A DNA stretch of 64,000 nt, taken from Chloroflexus aggregans DSM 9485. Its GTDB lineage: Bacteria > Chloroflexota > Chloroflexia > Chloroflexales > Chloroflexaceae. The notes below the pieces were generated by a model that searched no databases, had not been told where the DNA came from, and saw nothing but the letters and a program-made list of their open reading frames with translations. The stretch covers positions 3,733,353 through 3,797,352 of the forward strand of contig NC_011831.1 of NCBI RefSeq assembly GCF_000021945.1. Reading direction: 5' to 3'. Position numbers and translations under genes: made by a program. Every line of letters begins with the position of its first letter. The stretch's first letter is position 1. This document shows, one piece after another, positions 52,338 through 59,132 of the stretch.

Positions 52338-53094
52338 AGTGTTCACTCCTCTCGCGGCTGTGTAGTTTTGCGGCATACGACGGCATAATCACTTCACGCA
52401 TTTTCTGAGGATCAATGCGGAAGTTCTCTATTAATTCTACCACGTAGCGCAAATGTGATCGCGGGATGGAAACGAACATCTCACTCGGATCGAGCCGGTT
52501 ATGCATCCGTCCGCCGCCGTCGCCAATGGCAAAAACTGAATTTTTCGTGTGCCATGGGGCTGCAAAAATCGAGGCGCAGGCACTAGCACCCAACTCACCG
52601 ACCGGAAACGTTCCAATCCGCACACTCGCAGCGCCGGCGATTTGCATTGCCCGTTGGGGATCCACCACGCATACCATCAGATCGACCGGCACACCGTCAG
52701 GTACATCATCGAGCGGTGCCGCCGCCAAGGCTTGAATCATTCCGGCCGGTAACGAATAGCTTTGTCGTTTGTTGCAAGCCGCTGCCTCCGGAGTGTAAAA
52801 GCCCTGCGCATCGGTAAGATAGATGCCCTCGGTAATGTACGGCCCCGGATTGGGGTTGAAGCCAAGGTGGTACTGACCGACCCAGCAATCGTGGTGCTCG
52901 GCATCGATGTATACTCGTCGCCCCTGTTCGGCCTCACGCACAATAGCACAAGCGACCACGTTGGTCGGCTCGTATCCCGGTGGTGGTCCATCATAACAGT
53001 AAGTAATCGCAACCGGGCGGCGTTTTACCCGCATCCGCTCGATCAGGAGACGGCTAAGCTCTTTCAGATCAGGGATCGTATCGGTTTCGTTCAT
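52330..53094 (-). CDS. DUF169-family protein
   Basis: 254 residues from the ATG at 53094. The pattern RPVAITYCYDGPPPGYE, AEHHDCWVGQYHLG, then PRAM-like QRAMQIAGA and FVSIPRSHLRYVVELIENF is that of the uncharacterised DUF169 family, with several conserved Cys residues. The start is supported by TGATG coupling to the upstream 53-aa ORF. Its place inside the bchX-bchI operon makes a role in tetrapyrrole metabolism likely but unproven. Confidence 0.8.
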   Translation of the reverse strand: MNETDTIPDLKELSRLLIERMRVKRRPVAITYCYDGPPPGYEPTNVVACAIVREAEQGRRVYIDAEHHDCWVGQYHLGFNPNPGPYITEGIYLTDAQGFYTPEAAACNKRQSYSLPAGMIQALAAAPLDDVPDGVPVDLMVCVVDPQRAMQIAGAASVRIGTFPVGELGASACASIFAAPWHTKNSVFAIGDGGGRMHNRLDPSEMFVSIPRSHLRYVVELIENFRIDPQKMREVIMPSYAAKLHSRERSEHYA

Positions 53095-53255
53095 CATCGT
53101 CTCCATAGCGGATGTTGCAAATCAGGGCTTTCGGCGGACAAGGTTGCTGCCGTTTCGCCCCAGCGCCAAATCCATCCCTCGATCCACCAGCGTACACGCA
53201 GAATGAGCGGCGCCACTCGATATTCGGTTGGTTTGGTCGCAAGGTGCAGCCGCAT
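53094..53255 (-). CDS. Trp/Arg-rich 53-aa ORF between bchX and DUF169
   Basis: 53 residues starting MRLHLATKPTEYRVAPLILR and continuing with a Trp/Arg-rich block (VRWWIEGWIWRWGE). The ATG at 53255 is preceded by a perfect GGAGGT at 6-nt spacing. Its stop shares a base with the next ATG (TGATG). Both features argue that it is translated. The block could form an amphipathic membrane- or pigment-binding helix. Unknown family. Confidence 0.6.
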   Translation of the reverse strand: MRLHLATKPTEYRVAPLILRVRWWIEGWIWRWGETAATLSAESPDLQHPLWRR

Positions 53256-53301
53256 TGCTTACCTCCATCATCCACCCAACGGTTACAACCAAATCGTTCG
53301 G

Positions 53302-54537
53302 TTACCGATAAAATGGGCTTGCCGGTCGCCGTAAATCGACATAACGGAATTGCTCACCCGAACGCTTTAACGCAGCCAGAATGGCAATCTTACTATCGAG
53401 ATCGTCAGCGCTCCCTATGCAAATGGTGGTGTAGCCGTCAACGGTGAGCGTCATTCCTTTCTTGGGATCGTGGTTGGCTTCCGTAACGTACATACCGAGT
53501 TCGTTGAGTAAGCGCTTGACCACCATTCGGGTTGGTGCATCCATGTCGGGTTTGTCGCCCACTGCACGCTCCATCAGACCCAGTGTAATCACCGGTGCCG
53601 GTTTCCGCTGTGGTTGCCCACCAAACAATTCTTCGGCACTCGCCCCATCGGGTACAATGTCCGGCTCCTCTGCACCAAAGACACTCAAAAACTCTTTGTA
53701 GGCGAGTGGCTGTACTTCTTCCATCTTCACTTCCGGTAGTGTGCGGTCAATGATCTGGCGGGCCAGGCGGTCGAAAATCACGTCAAAGCGAGGTTCTTGC
53801 AAGGCGAGTTTACAGGCGTCGGCCAGTTCACGCACGGTGCGGTCGAGTGGAATGCTTGCCAACACCGGTAAGTTAATCTTCTCGGCAAAGCGAGCGGCTA
53901 CGCCACTGCCATCGTCACGATTGACGACCAATCCGAGGAGTTTCGTCCGCCCACCCATGCTGGCAAAGTACTTGGCCGCACTGGCAATATTGTTCGCTGC
54001 GTAAAGGCTTTGGCGGTCGTTGCCACAGAGAATAATGACCTCTTCGGCCAGCGAACGTGAGAGGGGGGTCGCAAAACCACCGCACACGACATCGCCCAGA
54101 AAGTCCATGACGACAAAGTCGAGCGCCCATTGGCTCAGACCGAATTTTTCGAGCATATCAAAGCCGAACGTGATGCCGCGTCCACCACAACCACGTCCAA
54201 CTTCAGGGCCACCGATCTCACAACCGTAGACGGTTGCTGCTCCGTCCATAATGGTTGTCTTAAAGATGACGTGATGCGGAGCCAATTCATCTTCTCGCCC
54301 GGCTTCCTTAAACTCACGCCAGACATCGCCAAGCGTGGGTAAGCTTACTCCACCGAAGAGAGCATTACAGCTATCGTGTTTCGGATCGCAACCGAGCTGG
54401 AGAACCCTATTTCCCAAGAGTGCCAATTTGCTGACCAGATTGGTAGTAAAGAACGACTTTCCCATACCGCCTTTGCCGTAAACGGCCAGCATCCGGGCGG
54501 TCGTACTGGTCTGTTTCTGCTTGGGATGCGCAGGCAT
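53302..54537 (-). CDS. bchX: Chlorophyllide a reductase iron protein BchX, with C-terminal extension
   Basis: 411 residues, NifH-like. P-loop YGKGGMGKS (20-28); CEIGGPEVGRGCGGRGITFG and DFLGDVVCGGF hold the two Cys ligands (C117, C152) of the bridging 4Fe-4S cluster. GGPEVGRGCGGRG separates BchX from BchL. It donates electrons to BchYZ to reduce ring B of chlorophyllide. Typical BchX is ~330 residues; here residues ~335-411 are extra and resemble the C-terminal beta-region of FtsQ/DivIB (ending RYVDLRRPASPFYR). bchY and bchZ are not in the window. Confidence 0.93.
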   Translation of the reverse strand: MPAHPKQKQTSTTARMLAVYGKGGMGKSFFTTNLVSKLALLGNRVLQLGCDPKHDSCNALFGGVSLPTLGDVWREFKEAGREDELAPHHVIFKTTIMDGAATVYGCEIGGPEVGRGCGGRGITFGFDMLEKFGLSQWALDFVVMDFLGDVVCGGFATPLSRSLAEEVIILCGNDRQSLYAANNIASAAKYFASMGGRTKLLGLVVNRDDGSGVAARFAEKINLPVLASIPLDRTVRELADACKLALQEPRFDVIFDRLARQIIDRTLPEVKMEEVQPLAYKEFLSVFGAEEPDIVPDGASAEELFGGQPQRKPAPVITLGLMERAVGDKPDMDAPTRMVVKRLLNELGMYVTEANHDPKKGMTLTVDGYTTICIGSADDLDSKIAILAALKRSGEQFRYVDLRRPASPFYR

Positions 54538-54610
54538 GTGCTGTTTCTCTTTCTAGGCGTCGTCGCTCCGCTCAGGCAATTGTTCGTTACTTCTCCATGC
54601 GGTCATCATC

Positions 54611-55597
54611 TTACTCAGCCGCCCCGTTTTGCGGCCACGTGACCACCACTTTGAGGCAGGCCGGATCTTCCAGCGCCAGGCGGTACGCAGCTTGGATCCG
54701 GTCAAGCGGGACATAATGGGTAAGCAGACCATCCACCTTCAATTCACCATTAGCCAGCAGGTCACGTACCCGCGGGAGGTCACCATCGGGGCCAAACTCC
54801 CACTCACGCGCGACCAGAATCTGTGCTTCGCGCATAAAAACCGGTGCGTAGGGAATATTGATATGATCGTAGTAACCGAGTAACACCACCCGACCATGGT
54901 TTGCGAGCAACGGCAATGCTCCCGACAAGGCTCCCATCGAACCGGTCGCCTCGATCAGCACATCCACTTTCGATTCACCAATGGCCTCATCAAGCGACTC
55001 GCGGGTCACGTCGATCACCTGATCGGCTTGACTGGCCTGCAATCGCACCGCCACCCGATCGGCGACGGCAACGTGTTGCGCGCCGGCGTATTTGGCCAAC
55101 CGGGCCGCCAGTTGGCCGACAATCCCCTGCCCCAACACGAGCACACGGTCGGTGCGTCGAATCTGGCCGATGCGCACACCGTGCAAGGCAGTAGCCGCCA
55201 GCGCCAGGAGGACACCGGTAGCCGGTTCTATCGTTCCCAGTGGTACCACCCGCTCGTGCTCGGCAGTGATGTATTCACTCTGCCCACCCCACGCCGCGTT
55301 CACTCCCCGGAAGCACCGCGCACCGCCGATATACACCCACTGGCCAAGCAACTCTTTCGGTGCTTTGCTGCCTACCTGCACAACCTGCCCTACGGTCTCG
55401 TAGCCGGGAACGACCGGGAAGAGCAATTGGGGTTGAGGGAGGCGACCATCGAGCAGCATGCGTTCGGTACCGGCACTAATCGAGGTAAATGCCGTCTTGA
55501 TCAACACATCGCCCGATTTTGGCTCATTGACCTGCACCGTTCGAATTTCGATGGTGTTCCGCTTGGGAATAACTACTGCACGCGATTTGATCGGCAT
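54611..55597 (-). CDS. bchC: Bacteriochlorophyllide a dehydrogenase (3-hydroxyethyl oxidation)
   Basis: 328 residues, zinc-type alcohol dehydrogenase fold without the full zinc-ligand set. FTSISAGTERMLLDGRLP, VVPGYETVGQVVQVG and VLVLGQGIVGQLAARLAK (NAD-binding) fit BchC. It oxidises the 3-hydroxyethyl group to acetyl in bacteriochlorophyll a synthesis, right after the BchF hydration step. It lies between bchF and bchX in the same operon. Confidence 0.92.
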   Translation of the reverse strand: MPIKSRAVVIPKRNTIEIRTVQVNEPKSGDVLIKTAFTSISAGTERMLLDGRLPQPQLLFPVVPGYETVGQVVQVGSKAPKELLGQWVYIGGARCFRGVNAAWGGQSEYITAEHERVVPLGTIEPATGVLLALAATALHGVRIGQIRRTDRVLVLGQGIVGQLAARLAKYAGAQHVAVADRVAVRLQASQADQVIDVTRESLDEAIGESKVDVLIEATGSMGALSGALPLLANHGRVVLLGYYDHINIPYAPVFMREAQILVAREWEFGPDGDLPRVRDLLANGELKVDGLLTHYVPLDRIQAAYRLALEDPACLKVVVTWPQNGAAE

Positions 55598-55680
55598 ACA
55601 ATCTATTCCGCTTTCTAGTACGCCGGAGCGTAATCTCGCAGAGCGACACGGACATTAGGTGTGCCGCAACTTCATCGTTG

Positions 55681-56169
55681 TTACTGCGCTTTTGCTGTCC
55701 CTGATGCCTGAGTGCGCAATTGTGCCTCAAGCAGACGTCGCTCTTTGGCCGAGCGGATGCCGCGCCAGAGGAATTGACCGGCATTGAAGAGGTAGGTGAC
55801 ATAGGCAAAGACCATCACCCACATGACGGTTCGGCTATCGAGGTGGAGCCACACTGCCACGAAATAGGCGTTGTGGGTAATGATGGCGATCAGATTACCC
55901 AAATCCTCCCAGAAGAATTCGGGCGCCATAAAATATTTGCCGTAGATATCGTGTTCCCACAACATACCGGTGATGGTCAGCGCCCAAATGAGGGCAATTT
56001 TGATCCAGACACTGATAGTTGCGATCCAGTACCCCTCACCGGTAGCGAGATACCGGATGACCAGGGCAAAGCTGATGATAAAGACGATAAACTGAATAGG
56101 GGCCAAGATAAATTGAGCTTTCGTCCATGGTGAGCGATTTCGTCGTTCGAGTTGTTCGGGAGTGTACAT
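55681..56169 (-). CDS. bchF: 3-vinyl bacteriochlorophyllide hydratase
   Basis: 162 residues, integral membrane protein with four helices. YTPEQLERRNRSPWTKAQ, the ILAPIQFIVFIISF helix, ITGMLWEHDIYGKYFMAPEF and FWEDLGNLIAI are characteristic of BchF. It adds water to the C3 vinyl group on the route to bacteriochlorophyll a. The ATG at 56169 follows GGAGGAAG; the frame upstream of it adds nine unrelated residues. Confidence 0.92.
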   Translation of the reverse strand: MYTPEQLERRNRSPWTKAQFILAPIQFIVFIISFALVIRYLATGEGYWIATISVWIKIALIWALTITGMLWEHDIYGKYFMAPEFFWEDLGNLIAIITHNAYFVAVWLHLDSRTVMWVMVFAYVTYLFNAGQFLWRGIRSAKERRLLEAQLRTQASGTAKAQ

Positions 56170-56198
56170 TATCTTCCTCCACCTTGACCACGACACTC

Positions 56199-56984
56199 CT
56201 ATGACACACGCCCTACCGTCAGGAGAAACCGATGTTCAACGACCTGCGGCTCGTTGAGGTCGGCCCATTGGTGTTCTGCCCATGCCTGTACTCGTTCGAT
56301 GGCGGCTTGCAATACCTCATCGCTCAGTGCCCACGTTTCGGCGTCGATGCGGGCGGCCATACCGGCCAGCACTTCCGTCGGGCTGATGGAGCGTTGCCAA
56401 CGGGCGGCTTCAATTGGTTCACCAACAGATACGCCTAGTTTTGCCAGATGCTGATGAACCGCCGCTCCGGCTCCGGGTGGTCGCGAACCGGGTAAGAGAT
56501 CCATCACTGCCTGTCGTAGTTGGCTGCGTAACAAGCCAACACATGATTTCGGGTCACGCCAGTCAACCCCTTGGATGATGAATCCACCCGGTTTGACCAC
56601 GCGGACCATCTCAGCGAGCGCCGTCCGCCAATCGGACAACAAGTGCAAGACATGCACGGCGAGGACTGCATCGAAAGCCGCTGTCGCAAACGGTAATGCT
56701 TGTGCGTCGGCTCGGATCAACCATAACGGCACGTCGGCCTGTTGGGCACGTTCGCGCGCCGTTGTTAGCATCCCGGTTGAAACATCTATCCCGATCACGC
56801 GCGCCCCGGCTGCCGCTACCGGTAGAGCAATGCGCCCACTGCCAATCCCGATTTCTAACACCTTTGCCCCGATTCCGGTTTGGGCAACAATCGCTTGACC
56901 AATTGCGGTGGCTGCTGCCGGTGGGTGCGCACGCTGGGCGTCGTAGACATCGGCGATCTTGTCAAATGAAATCTCTAATGCCAT
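56199..56984 (-). CDS. SAM-dependent methyltransferase in the photosynthesis operon
   Basis: 261 residues. VLEIGIGSGRIALPVAAAGA is the SAM loop, followed by IGIDVS and LAVHVLHLLSDW (methyltransf_11 pattern). It lacks the C-terminal features of BchM that I would look for, and it is not a radical-SAM BchQ/BchR type. It ends 29 bp before bchF. A tetrapyrrole, quinone or carotenoid substrate is possible from context alone. Confidence 0.78.
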   Translation of the reverse strand: MALEISFDKIADVYDAQRAHPPAAATAIGQAIVAQTGIGAKVLEIGIGSGRIALPVAAAGARVIGIDVSTGMLTTARERAQQADVPLWLIRADAQALPFATAAFDAVLAVHVLHLLSDWRTALAEMVRVVKPGGFIIQGVDWRDPKSCVGLLRSQLRQAVMDLLPGSRPPGAGAAVHQHLAKLGVSVGEPIEAARWQRSISPTEVLAGMAARIDAETWALSDEVLQAAIERVQAWAEHQWADLNEPQVVEHRFLLTVGRVS

Positions 56985-57002
56985 GCGCAGTCAATTTTCC
57001 AG

Positions 57003-57027
57003 TGGCGCGGAGCATATCTCCGCGCCA
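57003..57027 (-). other. Intercistronic stem-loop between pucC and the methyltransferase
   Basis: Perfect 10-bp stem TGGCGCGGAG / CTCCGCGCCA with a 5-nt loop; no U-tract in the minus-strand direction. Confidence 0.7.
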
Positions 57028-57047
57028 AGCAATACGATTGCAGCTTC

Positions 57048-58406
57048 TTAAGAGGCCGTATCCATTGCCAATGCCGTCGTAATATCTTGTCGGGTAAGAC
57101 CCTTGAACTCCTGCACCGAGATGCCACGCAAGATGCCGATGGCTGTCACCATCAGTAAGGCTTCGAGGCCAAAGACAAGCCCGTAACCAATCGCCGGCGA
57201 TACGATGCCGCCCTCGATCATCACCGTATGGCCCAAGCCGCTAATTACGTTCGCGAAGCCGTTGCCAAGACCCTGCGCCATGCCCCACATCCCCATATAC
57301 AGGCCGGTCTGACCTTCAACCGTCATTTCCATCATCATAGCGAGTGCGCCGACGTCGAACAGGCCGATGCCAAGCCCCATAATCATCAGTGCCGGCATAA
57401 TCACGCCCTGCTGGTGGGTCAGGGCCGAGATGGACAACATCGCCAACCCGCCGGCGACACCCAAGCCGCCAACCGTCGCGATCGTCTTCTTGGAAATGGG
57501 GAAGATGCTCGACAAAATGCCAATCACGAGCATGCCGAGCAACGCGCCGGCGCCCCACATCTGTTGGAAGGCAGCGGTGTCTTTTTGTGGCATATTGAAG
57601 ACTTCCGCACCAAATGGCTCAAGAATGGCATCCTGAAGGAAGATACCGAAAATCGCAAGCAGTACAAAGAGGAAAAATCCGCGCACTTGTGGGTTGCGCC
57701 CCATCAGACTCGTCGCTACCCGCCACGTCTCGATTGGGCCGGCCTCACCCTTTTCTGGAGCTGCTATGAGCAATTTGCGGTGTTCCTCTTTCGAGATCGG
57801 CTTCTCGAGGCCAAGTACACCCAGTAGGACGGTCACCGTGACGATAATCGGGGTAAGGTTGTAGAGGAATTGCATGGATTCAGGTGAGTATTGGGGCATA
57901 ATCGCCCGTGACACACCGGCCGACACAATCCCACTGATAATGACCGTCGCCCAGATAAATGCGACGACTGCTCCGCGCTCCTTAGGGGTCGTCACTTCGG
58001 CGATAAGAGCGTTCGACGAGCTGCCGTTCATTGCCATCAGCACACCAAACAGGAAGATCAAGGCAAATGCCTCAATTGTTGCGAGTAGTGAACGCTCACC
58101 AAGACCGATGGCAATACTGGGAAGCGCCATGAAGATCAACGCTGCGCCGATATTTGACAAGATGACGTATGGGGTGCGCCGGAGACCGAAGATAGGATAG
58201 CGGTCGGTGAAGCGGCCCCAATACACTTGGAAGAACGAGATGAAGTGGTGTAGTCCGATCAATGTGGTGACGATTACCGCCATTGCGCCGAGGTCAGCAA
58301 TGGTCACGCGATTGAAGTTGAAAGTAAGAAGGGCGAACATCCATCCGGCGCCTACCCGCATAAGCGAGAGGCGAAAGGTCTTGACGGCGAAACGGAGCAG
58401 ACCCAT
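57048..58406 (-). CDS. pucC: PucC/BCD-family membrane transporter
   Basis: 452 residues, twelve predicted membrane helices, MFS fold. GLLRFAVKTFRLSLMRVGAGW, FFQVYWGRFTDRYPIFGLRRTPY and GLYMGMWGMAQGLGNG are typical of the PucC/LhaA/BchP2 group. These proteins help assemble light-harvesting complexes or move bacteriochlorophyll. The ATG at 58406 follows AAAGGTGTGCGCA; the longer frame to 58541 is not supported. It is the first gene of the photosynthesis operon. Confidence 0.92.
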   Translation of the reverse strand: MGLLRFAVKTFRLSLMRVGAGWMFALLTFNFNRVTIADLGAMAVIVTTLIGLHHFISFFQVYWGRFTDRYPIFGLRRTPYVILSNIGAALIFMALPSIAIGLGERSLLATIEAFALIFLFGVLMAMNGSSSNALIAEVTTPKERGAVVAFIWATVIISGIVSAGVSRAIMPQYSPESMQFLYNLTPIIVTVTVLLGVLGLEKPISKEEHRKLLIAAPEKGEAGPIETWRVATSLMGRNPQVRGFFLFVLLAIFGIFLQDAILEPFGAEVFNMPQKDTAAFQQMWGAGALLGMLVIGILSSIFPISKKTIATVGGLGVAGGLAMLSISALTHQQGVIMPALMIMGLGIGLFDVGALAMMMEMTVEGQTGLYMGMWGMAQGLGNGFANVISGLGHTVMIEGGIVSPAIGYGLVFGLEALLMVTAIGILRGISVQEFKGLTRQDITTALAMDTAS

Positions 58407-58563
58407 TGCGCACACCTTTCTAGCTGATTGGGCGAGGCGATTGAACCTGTAGCGCAGAATCTGAACTACTTTTTTTCGGACAGGACCTGTTCCTACTTGA
58501 TTGCAAAAGCAGCCAGCGCTTCCTGTAGCTCTATGAGGCATTTGGGATATTCTTTACGCCGTG

Positions 58564-58592
58564 AGTATAGCATATATTACAGTGGTGTGCAA
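58564..58592 (-). promoter_or_regulatory. Promoter of the pucC-bch operon
   Basis: Minus strand: TTGCAC (58587-58592), a 17-bp spacer and TATACT (58564-58569), ~160 bp before pucC. Confidence 0.75.
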
Positions 58593-58600
58593 TATTTGCA
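58588..58600. promoter_or_regulatory. Inverted repeat over the -35 of the pucC promoter
   Basis: TGCAATATTTGCA, a perfect 5-bp inverted repeat with a 3-bp centre, covering most of the -35 element; a candidate repressor site. Confidence 0.45.
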
Positions 58601-59132
58601 AAAATTGTGCATTAGCTTGTTAAGTCTGGCTTGTTGTCTATATGTCATAATTTTGGCGACGTTATCATTGCTTTGCAGTGTATTTCTCTCTAAATAAAGT
58701 AATTATATTACCGAAGTTTCAATAAATGAGCATGATTATCAATTGTGTTGTATTTGAAACTATTTGCCTCGACAGCTCATCTGTGATACGGTTGCGAACT
58801 CTTTACGCACCGGAAAAAAAGTTGTTGCTTTGCCGGAGGTAACCGCTGCATACGGTACTGAGGGTCTGATGCGGATTGAATGTCCTGTGTAGGAATGCTG
58901 GTGAGCAACCGTGTTGTGTCCTCGCTCCGGGTGCTCTATCGGTCGCCTCGCTATTCGGTATGCACCGGGGGTTGTCCCTACTCTTTGTTCCAACGATTTG
59001 GTTGAACCATATCTATGTGTTCCGTCTGGTAATGCTGTGGTTCGCCGGAAGTATATATTTTAAGTGAGACCTTCGGTCTCGCTTCGGCTATGCCCGAAAT
59101 GTGATGTTCTTCTTATCCAAGGGTACAGATTT
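58601..59132. other. Long divergent intergenic region
   Basis: AT-rich near pucC and mixed further right. It holds an 8-bp inverted repeat AGTTTCAA / TTGAAACT (58715-58722, 58754-58761) and a hairpin GTGAGACC-TTC-GGTCTCGC (59064-59082) in the leader of the giant gene. No gene seen; open frames lack ribosome binding sites. Confidence 0.5.

Noticed and set aside
53302-54537. BchL (dark protochlorophyllide reductase iron protein)
   Set aside because: GGPEVGRGCGGRG and the BchX-type spacing around the second Cys fit BchX; BchL has a different segment before its first Cys.
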